DNA from: Thermoplasmatota archaeon
GTDB taxonomy: Archaea; Thermoplasmatota; Thermoplasmata; UBA10834
Direction of reading: 5' to 3'
NCBI GenBank assembly: GCA_018818785.1
Contig: JAHIRF010000006.1
Span: 62,001-126,000, forward strand
Length of the DNA: 64,000 bases
How positions within the stretch are numbered: the first letter of the stretch is position 1; each line of letters opens with the position of its first letter. The position numbers and the translations under genes were made by a program. The notes under the pieces were generated by a model, which was given only the letters and a program-made list of their open reading frames with translations, ran no database searches and was not told where the DNA came from. Shown one piece after another: positions 17,201-26,340 of this stretch.

Positions 17201-18368
17201 GCGAACCCAGGTGTTCCTGTCGATAGCGATCATCGCCATTCTCATATCCCCCGTGACAGAGGCATGGAGCAATGGAGGGTACTCTGCGGTCCAGGAGGAC
17301 CCCGACTATGGAACTCACGACTGGATCGCGGACATGGCTCTTGAGATACAGACCGCAGATGTCACCTTCCTCAAAACCACATATCACTCGCTGTTCCTGC
17401 TGGGAACTGAAGCTCCGGACAATCCAGAATACATCGGAGATTCCACGAACCATCACATATACTTCTATTCGGACGGTGGTCTGCAGGATGACATCTGTGC
17501 GCGAAGGGCCGCACAGATCTACGATACTGCACTGGAATACCTGCTCGACGGCGACTATGGTAGCGCGGCATACGACATCGGAGTGATGGCGCATTACATC
17601 TCTGATCCAGGCGTTTTCGGACATACGATGGGGGCATACACCGATTGGGGCGCAGAGATCCACCACTTGGACTACGAGAACGCTTTCGAGTCGATGCTCG
17701 ATTCGATATCCGCGCCGTCGGACATCGTACTCAGAAATACGAGCGCCTATGACGCAGCGTTGAATCTGGCGGAGACCATTACCTTTGGATATGGCACGAT
17801 AAAGGCCAATACTTGGATGGACGCGAACTATGACTGGGAGGATGATGTCTTCACATCCAGCGCAATGGCTTCGCTCTATGCTGCGGTGGATGCAGTTGCC
17901 GCAGCCGTGAACCATCTCATGGCAGAAGCGTTCTCGGTCGCACCTGTCCCCGAATCGCCCATCCCACCTCAACCGCCAGCTTCACTCACTGCAACATTCC
18001 TCGATTCGACTGTATCGTTATCATGGACTCCCCCCACGAACAATGGAGGATCAAGCATAACGAATTACCATATCTATAGGTCGACCGATCCCCAGGACCA
18101 GTTCCATGTTGATTCCGTTTGGGGGAGCGTGTCGATATGGATAGACGACTCCGTCGAGGAAGGGGAGACATACTATTACTGGGTCGTCGCTGAGAACATC
18201 GCAGGCGTGAGCGACATGACTTGCATGACATATATCAGCATCACGACAGAGCAGGGTGATTCTCAGGCGAATGATGATCCTCTGACGGCCATAGCAATCG
18301 TTTCGGCCGTGGCGGCTGCATTCACATCAGGCGGACTGATCCTATGGCGAAGAAGGTCCCGCGGTTGA
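17163..18368 (+). CDS. secreted zinc-dependent phospholipase-C-like protein with FN3 domain and C-terminal anchor
   Basis: A 401-residue exported protein. The signal peptide should be cut after TEA so that the mature chain begins with Trp35, exactly as in zinc-dependent phospholipase C where Trp1 binds zinc. The other ligands are present in order: His52 (GTHDW), Asp86 (EAPDN), His97/98 (NHHIYF), His144 and Asp148 (AHYISD), His154 (FGHTM), His167/168 and Glu172 (HHLDYE). A fibronectin type III domain follows (about 262-355), then a transmembrane helix and RRRSR. An in-frame ATG at 17187 with AGGAAG upstream is an alternative start. It probably hydrolyses phosphoesters at the cell surface. Confidence 0.8.
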   Translation: MDIPARKIMSYSLRTQVFLSIAIIAILISPVTEAWSNGGYSAVQEDPDYGTHDWIADMALEIQTADVTFLKTTYHSLFLLGTEAPDNPEYIGDSTNHHIYFYSDGGLQDDICARRAAQIYDTALEYLLDGDYGSAAYDIGVMAHYISDPGVFGHTMGAYTDWGAEIHHLDYENAFESMLDSISAPSDIVLRNTSAYDAALNLAETITFGYGTIKANTWMDANYDWEDDVFTSSAMASLYAAVDAVAAAVNHLMAEAFSVAPVPESPIPPQPPASLTATFLDSTVSLSWTPPTNNGGSSITNYHIYRSTDPQDQFHVDSVWGSVSIWIDDSVEEGETYYYWVVAENIAGVSDMTCMTYISITTEQGDSQANDDPLTAIAIVSAVAAAFTSGGLILWRRRSRG

Positions 18369-18450
18369 ACACCATCATTCAACAGCTCATGTTCGGCTCG
18401 ATAGTCCATGAAGGAAACTGTATTATGCAAAGGGAGCCATTTCAAAGCTG

Positions 18451-19461
18451 TTGATCGAGAAAGAGAGGTCCGATGACCATCGGTACGGTGCCGTTGTAGC
18501 GGTTGTCTTCATATTGGTCGTGGCAGTGCTCCTGTTGCTGGAGCTGAGGCATGGCGTCATCCCGATTCTCGATCTGACGGACATAGATGGAGACATCGAG
18601 CGGTTCCTCATCGCGATAATCGCAATATCCGCGACGTGGCTCGTGCTGCACAACATCCGGTATTTCTTCGAGAAAATCACGATCCCCAAGGTCGGCAGCC
18701 ATGCGCAGGCACGATCGATGTGGAGGCTCCTGAGCACGGCTGTCTGGATATTCGTCTTAATCACGCTGGTGCTCACGCTCATAGGCGAGGTGAGCTCACT
18801 CATATTGTATGTCGGCTTGATAGGCGCAGCCCTCACCCTGATACTCCAGAAGCCTCTGCTGAACGTAGGTGCTTGGGCGCTTGTGACCTATAGACGTTTG
18901 TACAGGATAGGCGACAGGATCGCGATCGGAGGCGTGAAGGGTTACGTCCTCGACATAACCGCGATGTACACCGAACTCAGAGAGTTCGGCGAATGGATGA
19001 AAGGTGACACATTCACTGGAAGGATCGTCACGATTCCGAACGGCTTGATCTTCGACCAGCCTCTGCACAATTACACCCGCGATTTCCCGTTCATCTGGGA
19101 CGAGATAGTCAACCTCGTGACTTACGAGAGCGACATCGAACTCGCAAAGAAGTACATGATCGACTCGGCCAAGGAGATTGTCGGCGAGCTGATGGCAAAG
19201 AATTACGAGCTGTACCGGAGGAAGCTGGAGATACGGGACCTGGACCAGCTGCTCCTGAAGGAGCCAGAGTACAGGATGGAGCTCTCCGACTCGGGTGTGA
19301 ACATATATGTTCTCTACTTCTGCCCCGTAGAAACCCGTAGGAAGATCAAGACGCAGATCACTGAATTGATATGGAAGAGGTTCATGGCGGACCCGCGGGT
19401 CGGGATAGCCTATCCGCACATGCATATCGTCGGAGACGTGAATCACGAGAATAAGACGTGA
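18451..19461 (+). CDS. MscS-family mechanosensitive channel
   Basis: A 336-residue membrane protein. Four hydrophobic helices lie at about 12-32, 50-68, 90-112 and 115-135; the last contains the pore-lining GLIGAALTLILQKPLLN. The MscS beta domain follows (YRIGDRIAIGGVKGYVLDI, then IPNGLIF), and a cytoplasmic alpha/beta tail. The channel opens under membrane tension to release solutes during osmotic downshock. Start is TTG; a TGTATTATG element is centred about 28 nt upstream, so the transcript may be near-leaderless. No neighbours share its direction closely. Confidence 0.88.
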   Translation: MIEKERSDDHRYGAVVAVVFILVVAVLLLLELRHGVIPILDLTDIDGDIERFLIAIIAISATWLVLHNIRYFFEKITIPKVGSHAQARSMWRLLSTAVWIFVLITLVLTLIGEVSSLILYVGLIGAALTLILQKPLLNVGAWALVTYRRLYRIGDRIAIGGVKGYVLDITAMYTELREFGEWMKGDTFTGRIVTIPNGLIFDQPLHNYTRDFPFIWDEIVNLVTYESDIELAKKYMIDSAKEIVGELMAKNYELYRRKLEIRDLDQLLLKEPEYRMELSDSGVNIYVLYFCPVETRRKIKTQITELIWKRFMADPRVGIAYPHMHIVGDVNHENKT

Positions 19462-19539
19462 TTTGGCAAGCAATGATTCGAGTTCTTTGACAAAATACGA
19501 TTACGAATTATTTTAACGGAAAGGTTTCCCAACATGAGA

Positions 19540-19548
19540 TTTATATAG
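19540..19548 (+). promoter_or_regulatory. TATA box for the binding-protein/PKD fusion gene
   Basis: TTTATATAG predicts initiation near 19570 and a leader of about 50 nt that ends in GAGGGGGAA, a strong ribosome-binding site before the ATG at 19621. Confidence 0.6.
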
Positions 19549-19620
19549 CTTGTAACAAATCTTTGGGACCTGGCCTCGACGGGGAGATGGTCAGTACAGT
19601 CGTAGAGGGGGAAATGCGCA

Positions 19621-22600
19621 ATGCAGATTAGCTCAAGTAAGAGGATCGGATTCGGGTGTTTTGTAGTCTTGATCGCAGTGGCCATGACGGCCGTATCATT
19701 CGCCTCGACGATTTCAGTCCAAGCTGAGGATGTGATGTTGGAATCGTCTGTGGAGAGTTATGTGCGAGTGGGTTGGCTGAGTGATGTCTACAGTTGGAAT
19801 CCGTTGACATCGACCATGGTGGAGGACTATGTCGTCAGCCATCTGATGTTCAGCACACTCTTCACATATGATCAGGATTGGAACGGCCCCGTCTGGGACT
19901 TGGCCACTGGATATTGGCAGATCGTCAATTCGCAGACGGGCAAGATGACAACATACATCAATATCACGACTACCGCATACTTCAGGAACTTGCAGAGTGT
20001 ATACGACGTAAGCCATCCGTTGACCGCAGAGGATGTTGCATTCACACTCAACCTTATCAGGGATAATCCTGGGGGAGCCTATGACTGGTATCTGCAGGAT
20101 GTCTCCAACATAACAGCCGTCAACACACGCACGGTCAGCATGGACACGCCCTATGCAAAGGCGACATTGATCGATGACCTCGCAGGCATTCCCATCGTTC
20201 CCAAGTACATATGGGAGGACATCTCAAGACCGCTTGGAGCTATGAGCCCGGGCACACTCGTCGGCAGCGGACCCTTCGTGTTTGAATCATACCTCAAGGG
20301 AGCATGGTGCAAGTTCATGACCGCGCCAAACTACCATGGACAGTCGGACTATGGCGCGTATAGGACCGTCAGTATCGGAGGCATACTCTATACGGTCTAT
20401 ACATCGACACAAGGATTGACCCTGGACATAAATTCTGGTGTGCAAGACTTCGTTGTCCTCACAGGGGACATGAGATCGTTCTTGGAAGCACTGGGTGCAG
20501 GGGCGAGTGTTAACGTCTATAAGGCCGCGGTCCAGGAACCAGGGATATGTGATATCGCAATCAATGCGATTCCGCAGAGCTTCCAGACCTCCACCTATGG
20601 GACACACCACCCCGCACTGAACGACCCAAATGTCAGGAAAGCGCTCATGATGACGCTGAACAAGGACTACATCGTCAACGTGACCCTTGAAGGATACGCC
20701 ACGGTGGGGTCATCGGTCATCCAGCCAGGATACTGGCAGGCCCAGATCGAGAACCAGTTGCCGTACGATCCCGTTGCAGCCAAGACATGGCTCATGACGC
20801 ACGGATGGAGCGCCGATGCAGACAGCGATGGCTACTTGGAAGCCACCGTAGGCAATGCTTACGGAGTGCCTGCTGGCACTGAGCTCAGTGGCATAAGATG
20901 CCAGGCACCTGATACCGACCCGACCTACGGAACCATCGCAATGGCGTGGCAGGGCTGGGCAAGGTCGGCAGGCATAGGATTTGTATCCACCATGGAGTCC
21001 GAGATCACAATGATCAATATCGCCTGGTACAAGGCGGATTACGACATCTGGGTCTGGCACTGGGGCTGGGGACCTGAGCCGCTCGGCGGCGCTCTCAGCT
21101 GCTGGCTCACCTCTGAGATTGAGACCGGCGGCGACAACTGCCAGATGCCGATGGGGCCGTGGTGGTATGATAAGACCAACTATACGCTCGCCCCCTCGGA
21201 ATGGGGATTGACTGGACCGTATTCCGCATACGATCAGAACTACACGCTTGCGATGGAAACGCTCAACATCGCCGATAGAAAGGTGACCGTCGATAAATTG
21301 CAGCAGTGGATATATGACTCTCACACGGAAAACCCGCCATACTACGACCTCGGCCTGTATGGATACACTGACGCGAGGTTCGACAATTGGGGAGATGTGA
21401 GCGGGCACTCTGGCCTGAACGTGGCATCCGATCTGCTCTGGATATGGTTCAATGTGAGGCCGGTCATAAACAGCGCGCCGCTATTTGCCTATGGATTGGA
21501 GGATGGCTATCTCACTCAGGTGAGTGACAGTATCACAATCTCGGTCAATGTATCAGACGCTGATGGTGACGATCTTGATGTCGTCTTCGACTTCGGGGAT
21601 GGCAGTACAGCCCAGTACACTCTGACTGGCGACACCACAATGCCAACGGGGGTCGTCACTGAACATGCGTATGAGATGGTCGGAGTCTATACTCTGTCCG
21701 TCTCGCTCACTGATAACTTCGTGGACCCGGTCTCCGGACCCAGGGACCCTATCGTGATGACATCGGTCGTCGAAGTGGTTGACGAACTGAATATGGCACC
21801 ATTGATCAGGACATTCGGCATAGACGACCCGCCACCGGCGAATGTCGGATACGATACGACCTGGACAATCGGCGCCTCGGACGCCGAATCGGATGAATAC
21901 GGCTTGAGGATAACATGGGATTGGGATGACGGAACCTATGACGTATATGACATAGCTCCGTTTCCAGCGAACGAAATCGTGCTCTGGGATGCGATCCATG
22001 CATGGGATCAGCCCGGGACATATCTTGTCGAGGTCAGCGTATGGGACAACTACGGTCTCGAATCTGGAATGCACAATGTCTCTATAACGACGAGCTATTG
22101 GATTCAGATCAACCAGCCGCCCGAGGGTCCGTATATCTACGACATATTGGCTACACCTGGCGTCCCAGAGACGTGCTACGCGGTTGCATATGATACGGGC
22201 TATGAACTATTGAAGTTCACTTGGGAATGGGACGATGGAACGTATACGATAGACGAGGTCTACTCGATTCCGGACCAGCCGACCTATTCCTCCGTCGTGC
22301 ACACCTGGTGGGACGAGGGAGCGTACCCTGTGACAGTCTGTGTCGATGACGGGGAGTTCAATGTCTCTGTCATCACTACCGCGTTTGTGAGCATTTCGAT
22401 GAACCCACCGAACGTCTGGTTCGACGTGTATCCTGGTGTAGGGACCACTGAGACATACTTCACCTTGGATCCATCGTACACGTGGGACATTGAGGACCCG
22501 TACAGCGCTCTGGTAGGCAGATGGGACTTCGAAGCGGACGGCGTCTGGGACACCCCATACGAGAGCCTAGAGGTCAAGTATGTGCAGTACGACACCATCG

Positions 22601-23271
22601 GGTTCAAAGACATCCTGTTGGAGGTCATGGACACCTCAGGGCTGACGTCCATCGCGAACAACACTCTGGTCGTCGACGACCAGGCACCCACAGCCGATGC
22701 CGGGCCTGACGCATCGATAGCCGTAGGAGATATCTACACCTTCGATGGCACGGGCTCGAGCGATGACCTCGGGATATCGTACTATCGTTGGACATTCGTC
22801 TACAACGGATATACCCAATACATGTTCGGGCCGACACCATCATTCATGTTCGATATCGAGGATGTGTACGCGGTCACCCTGACAGTGTGGGACCGAGCGG
22901 GCAGGACAGATACGGACACGATGGTGCTGACGGTATCTGATGCGATCGTCGTGACGAAGAACCAGGGAAGCTCCAAGGACAGCGTGATGAGCTGGGCGTA
23001 CACTCCGGATGAGAGCGGTGCCTGGATCGCGTGGATAGAGAACCATGGACTCAGATCTTTGACCATAGAGATCTACGATACATCGGGAAGTCAACAGACA
23101 CTGGTCGCAGAGATGAAGATACGGTTCAGCGCGTATGACGCATATCCGATTGGAATCGTCTGGACGGACGCCGTGCCGATGGATGCCGGGAAGACGTATC
23201 AGATAGTCGTGTCCCCACAGGGAAGCGAAGGGACATATGCGATCCTGAACCAGAAGTTCGTCGGATACTAA
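19621..23271 (+). CDS. orphan peptide-binding-type protein fused to PKD repeats
   Basis: A 1216-residue secreted protein. A signal peptide (1-35, ending VQA) leads into an SBP_bac_5-type solute-binding domain (about 45-610) with the usual WNPLTSTM, PLTAEDVAFTLNLI and PNVRKALMMTLNKDYI segments. From about 620 there are five PKD or PKD-like beta-sandwich repeats (recognisable by DFGDGS, WDWDDGTY, WEWDDGTY, WDFEADG, APTADAGPD) and a terminal beta domain (about 1106-1216). No transmembrane anchor is seen and no permease or ATPase genes adjoin it. It may capture peptides or polysaccharide at the surface and pass them to the opp importer (inference). Confidence 0.8.
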   Translation: MQISSSKRIGFGCFVVLIAVAMTAVSFASTISVQAEDVMLESSVESYVRVGWLSDVYSWNPLTSTMVEDYVVSHLMFSTLFTYDQDWNGPVWDLATGYWQIVNSQTGKMTTYINITTTAYFRNLQSVYDVSHPLTAEDVAFTLNLIRDNPGGAYDWYLQDVSNITAVNTRTVSMDTPYAKATLIDDLAGIPIVPKYIWEDISRPLGAMSPGTLVGSGPFVFESYLKGAWCKFMTAPNYHGQSDYGAYRTVSIGGILYTVYTSTQGLTLDINSGVQDFVVLTGDMRSFLEALGAGASVNVYKAAVQEPGICDIAINAIPQSFQTSTYGTHHPALNDPNVRKALMMTLNKDYIVNVTLEGYATVGSSVIQPGYWQAQIENQLPYDPVAAKTWLMTHGWSADADSDGYLEATVGNAYGVPAGTELSGIRCQAPDTDPTYGTIAMAWQGWARSAGIGFVSTMESEITMINIAWYKADYDIWVWHWGWGPEPLGGALSCWLTSEIETGGDNCQMPMGPWWYDKTNYTLAPSEWGLTGPYSAYDQNYTLAMETLNIADRKVTVDKLQQWIYDSHTENPPYYDLGLYGYTDARFDNWGDVSGHSGLNVASDLLWIWFNVRPVINSAPLFAYGLEDGYLTQVSDSITISVNVSDADGDDLDVVFDFGDGSTAQYTLTGDTTMPTGVVTEHAYEMVGVYTLSVSLTDNFVDPVSGPRDPIVMTSVVEVVDELNMAPLIRTFGIDDPPPANVGYDTTWTIGASDAESDEYGLRITWDWDDGTYDVYDIAPFPANEIVLWDAIHAWDQPGTYLVEVSVWDNYGLESGMHNVSITTSYWIQINQPPEGPYIYDILATPGVPETCYAVAYDTGYELLKFTWEWDDGTYTIDEVYSIPDQPTYSSVVHTWWDEGAYPVTVCVDDGEFNVSVITTAFVSISMNPPNVWFDVYPGVGTTETYFTLDPSYTWDIEDPYSALVGRWDFEADGVWDTPYESLEVKYVQYDTIGFKDILLEVMDTSGLTSIANNTLVVDDQAPTADAGPDASIAVGDIYTFDGTGSSDDLGISYYRWTFVYNGYTQYMFGPTPSFMFDIEDVYAVTLTVWDRAGRTDTDTMVLTVSDAIVVTKNQGSSKDSVMSWAYTPDESGAWIAWIENHGLRSLTIEIYDTSGSQQTLVAEMKIRFSAYDAYPIGIVWTDAVPMDAGKTYQIVVSPQGSEGTYAILNQKFVGY

Positions 23272-23287
23272 GCGTGGGCGAGTACTT

Positions 23288-23303
23288 TCGCAAACCCTTT
23301 ACA
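23288..23303 (+). terminator. CAAACCCTTT 3' motif after the binding-protein/PKD gene
   Basis: CGCAAACCCTTTACAT begins 17 nt after the stop codon and is followed by T-rich sequence (CTCTTTTATCTTTT). It is the plus-strand example of the recurrent downstream motif. Confidence 0.35.
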
Positions 23304-23309
23304 TCACTC

Positions 23310-23318
23310 TTTTATCTT
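23310..23318 (+). promoter_or_regulatory. TATA-like box for the alkyltransferase gene
   Basis: TTTTATCTT predicts initiation near 23340, about 10 nt before the ATG at 23350. It overlaps the T-rich tail of the preceding 3' motif. Confidence 0.35.
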
Positions 23319-23349
23319 TTCGAGACATACAGCGTCAGCCATTGATGCA

Positions 23350-23718
23350 ATGAGGGTGATGATCGTGCGAAAGGCCGATGTGAAGACGGACAAGGACATC
23401 GTCGAGTATCTGAAGGATTGGCCGGAATTCGAGAGGAAGGTCTATGTCGCAGCCTTCAAGATACCGAGAGGGAAGGTGAGCACGTATCAAAGGGTTGCCA
23501 AGATGGCGGGCAACCCTAGGGCCTGTCGCGCCACTGCGAACGCGTTGCACAAGAATCCCCTCTACCCGATCGTTCCATGCCACAGGGTGGTAAGGGCGGA
23601 TGGGAGCTTCGGAGGGGACGAGAAGAGGGCCGCCGGAAGGAGGAAGCACGTCAGAGAGGAGGGCGTGCCCATCAAGAATGGGAAAGTCGACATGAGCGAC
23701 GACATCGTTTTCGGATGA
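23350..23718 (+). CDS. ogt: methylated-DNA--protein-cysteine methyltransferase, short form
   Basis: A 122-residue protein corresponding to the DNA-binding/active-site domain of O6-alkylguanine-DNA alkyltransferase. Helix-turn-helix-like FKIPRGKVSTYQRVA and RACRATANALHKNP precede the active site VPCHRV with acceptor Cys77. The cysteine is present, so this is an active-type enzyme and not an alkyltransferase-like protein. The usual N-terminal domain is absent, as in several archaeal and bacterial short forms. It repairs alkylated guanine by suicidal alkyl transfer. A second ATG at 23359 is an alternative start. Confidence 0.88.
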   Translation: MRVMIVRKADVKTDKDIVEYLKDWPEFERKVYVAAFKIPRGKVSTYQRVAKMAGNPRACRATANALHKNPLYPIVPCHRVVRADGSFGGDEKRAAGRRKHVREEGVPIKNGKVDMSDDIVFG

Positions 23719-23772
23719 AACCATCAGAAAGAGTCTTACACTCCCTTACGCATTAAGCAATGGTCGCAATCC

Positions 23773-24585
23773 ATGAAGTGCCCTTATTGTGGAACTGAGA
23801 ACCTGAGTACTAGCAAGTCTTGCGCGAGATGCGGTCGACCACTAGGCAGGGTTACCTCAGAGGCCGGGGACCCCGTTAAGGCAAGGCCAGCGTTCCAGAG
23901 CGGACCGACTCGGATCATGAACAATCGACCTCGAGACCTCAACGAAAAGCTCACGACGGAAGAGGTCGCCTCAAAGATGAAGACGGACTACAAGAGATGC
24001 TCGATGGACCAGTCGACGAAGGTCCTGGATGGGTTTCAGACCCTCCTTGCATCTCTTCGAAAGAAGGACATCGACCTCAATGGGCTCATGGAGAAGGCCG
24101 CGAAGACGATTCAGCAACAGTTCAGGATACGATGGGTGGCGATCGGTCTCAAGAGCCATGCGGATGACAAGTTCAGATACGAGGTCATGGCTGGATTCAA
24201 GAACGATGCCGCTGAGGCAAGGAAGAAGCAGGTGTTCGAGCTATCAGACTTCTTCGAGGACAAGAAGTACAAGGGAAGGATGATAAGCGAATACACCAAA
24301 CTGTTTCTGGAAGAGGACCGTCCATTCACCGAAGGTGCAGAGGTCACGTTCAACAGACCGATGCTCATGAACTCCAAGAGGCGGGAGATGGATGACGCCC
24401 TCGAAGCAGACTATCTGGACGTGAACATCTATGGGATCAACAACGAGCTCAATGGATGGATAGAGATGTCCGGGACCATCATGGGCAAGCTGCCCGACGC
24501 GCCCACCATGAAGGCAATAGAAGTGATCGCCGAGATAATCGGTGAGGCGGTAATGCGCGTCCAGAACAATCGTTATGGAAAATGA
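23773..24585 (+). CDS. zinc-ribbon protein with GAF-like domain
   Basis: A 270-residue cytoplasmic protein. Residues 1-25 are a zinc ribbon (CPYCG, CARCG). A flexible linker follows, then a helix and a GAF-like sensor fold (about 95-265; FRIRWVAIGLKS, YEVMAGFKND, LNGWIEMSGT). Similar zinc-ribbon/sensor fusions are frequent in Thermoplasmatota-type genomes. No output domain is visible, so it may act through protein contact. The ATG at 23773 places the ribbon at the N-terminus. No ligand can be inferred. Confidence 0.6.
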   Translation: MKCPYCGTENLSTSKSCARCGRPLGRVTSEAGDPVKARPAFQSGPTRIMNNRPRDLNEKLTTEEVASKMKTDYKRCSMDQSTKVLDGFQTLLASLRKKDIDLNGLMEKAAKTIQQQFRIRWVAIGLKSHADDKFRYEVMAGFKNDAAEARKKQVFELSDFFEDKKYKGRMISEYTKLFLEEDRPFTEGAEVTFNRPMLMNSKRREMDDALEADYLDVNIYGINNELNGWIEMSGTIMGKLPDAPTMKAIEVIAEIIGEAVMRVQNNRYGK

Positions 24586-24592
24586 ATTGAGG

Positions 24593-24606
24593 TAATGGGT
24601 TTCATC
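24593..24606 (-). terminator. AAACCCATTACC 3' motif after the second protease gene
   Basis: On the minus strand GATGAAACCCATTA lies about 22 nt after the stop of the 24628-25836 gene. It is a weaker member of the downstream motif set. Confidence 0.25.
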
Positions 24607-24627
24607 GGAGCAGAGCGTTGCTCGGGT

Positions 24628-25836
24628 TCAAGCGACTCCCCAGTATTTCTCGAGGAAGTCCCACCAGCCGTTGTGAGGGAATTCGAACTTCATGTACATG
24701 TCATACGAAGCGGCGCTCGCGACCGTGTACATCGAGTACGATGGTGGGAACAGTATCCCCACACCCTGATATCCTAGCTTCTCGCTGATCGGTGTGACCC
24801 CCATGCCCTTTATCACATCGGATAGCTCATCGAGCACGAGCTGGCAGCCCGCATACACGGGAGACTTCGCAGGAACATGCTTCTGGATGCTCTCGAGGAA
24901 TGTCGGCAGGTCGATCCTTCCGGCAGACCGAGAACCCCACGGGGTCCTCGAATCGGCTTCAGCGATGTTGATCGCGCTCTTGTACTGACCTATATCAGCC
25001 GCCAGCATCGATGCGAGCACGTTCATCGCATTTGCGGCGTCTGTGATCTCGCTGAGCTTGAATACCGTCTGCGTCGTGAGTATCTCAGACATGAACGGCG
25101 AGACGCTGAACAACTTCGTGAACTCGTCCACAATCACCAGCGACAGTTCTTCCGAATCCATCTCCGGGTCTGCGGCAAGCCTCTCGAGTATCTTATCGTA
25201 GGAGAACCCGCGCCAGCCGATATAGCTCTCACTCGCAACGATATAATCGGTATCGACTCCCTTCGCAGCGTATTCGTAGATGGTCTCTATTTGACCGATC
25301 GAACACTCATCCATGGCCATGACATCGACCTTCAATCCGTCGAGCGCACCCATCAGCTCCTGATGAGTTAGCCAATCGCCACCTGCACTACCATCCTCCA
25401 TCGTCTCGTCGTAGCCGACACCGCTGACTCCAGAACCATGATCCCAGAAGAACAGGCACATGTGCTCAGCAGGATAGTGCTTGTTGCTGTAATCGATGAA
25501 AGACCTGAGGACCGATGGATCGCCCATATTGAGTTCTCCATACTCCTCGAGAAGCACCATCTCACCGAGGTCCACTCGGTAAAGGTTAGCAGGTGTGTAC
25601 AGTCCATCGACTATGGTCAGCACATTCACATCGTCCCCTGTCCCCACTGTCATGAGCTCATCCAGGTCAGTCTGGATGTAATCATCCAGATTGTTGTCCG
25701 CGACGAGATAGACCAGAACAGACCATTTTGCCGGCGTCTGTTCCAGCTCTTCCTCGGCTATCGCAAACCCAGCGAATGCTGAGGCCGCGAATACGATCGC
25801 AAGCAGTACGCAAGAAGTCCTCTTGATCACTGACAC
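24628..25836 (-). CDS. secreted clostripain-family cysteine protease, second paralogue
   Basis: A 402-residue exported protein. A signal peptide (1-27) ends GFAIA. The catalytic pair is His133 (FFWDHGSG) and Cys178 (AMDECSIG), in the same contexts as the paralogue at 1447-2601; the opening WSVLVYLVADNNLDDY is also shared. Start is GTG at 25836 with GGGGG 9 bases upstream; an ATG just before it is out of frame. A TATA box at 25911-25919 gives a leader of about 53 nt. Probably degrades protein outside the cell. Confidence 0.85.
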   Translation of the reverse strand: MSVIKRTSCVLLAIVFAASAFAGFAIAEEELEQTPAKWSVLVYLVADNNLDDYIQTDLDELMTVGTGDDVNVLTIVDGLYTPANLYRVDLGEMVLLEEYGELNMGDPSVLRSFIDYSNKHYPAEHMCLFFWDHGSGVSGVGYDETMEDGSAGGDWLTHQELMGALDGLKVDVMAMDECSIGQIETIYEYAAKGVDTDYIVASESYIGWRGFSYDKILERLAADPEMDSEELSLVIVDEFTKLFSVSPFMSEILTTQTVFKLSEITDAANAMNVLASMLAADIGQYKSAINIAEADSRTPWGSRSAGRIDLPTFLESIQKHVPAKSPVYAGCQLVLDELSDVIKGMGVTPISEKLGYQGVGILFPPSYSMYTVASAASYDMYMKFEFPHNGWWDFLEKYWGVA

Positions 25837-25910
25837 TAGTCATATCCCCCTTTCCCCTGAGACCAAGAGTGGTAAACGGCAATCCGAGACTTAGCACCTT
25901 CGATACTGAC

Positions 25911-25919
25911 TATATAAAA
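25911..25919 (-). promoter_or_regulatory. TATA box for the second protease gene
   Basis: On the minus strand TTTTATATA, near the archaeal consensus, centred about 79 nt from the GTG start. Confidence 0.5.
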
Positions 25920-26340
25920 TGGCGCGGTTCCGTTCACACGATTCTGACGGCCATGAGCAACCAGGCGGACAGCTCATCATCGAGGTATGATGTGCCTGAA
26001 GATCATGTAGGACTGAGGAGAAGCATAGCAGCCAACTGACTCGACCAGGGACACCAGAGAACAAGCAAAGGCGGTTTCTTGATCATTATTTGTTTCCATT
26101 CACAACGCATCAATCACTCCGGTGTCGTGAAATCGGTCGGGGAGGTCATATCATCCAACGATCCACAGCCTATCGAATGGGAAAATGCATCGACCGAATG
26201 ATAAACGGTCACTCATATGGACAACCCTGTCGGAGCAGATGCCCATGAAGATCTAGATACTGACCGATGGACATATCCATACATGACTTTACAAACATAT
26301 GCCAAAGAATCATTGAGTAGGAAGCCATTCTACGGACGAT
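25920..26340. other. intergenic region, nothing recognised
   Basis: About 420 bases between two divergent genes with no supported ORF, repeat or RNA. Only weak AT-rich promoter candidates precede the gene at 26341 (TTTACAAAC near 26289). Confidence 0.35.
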
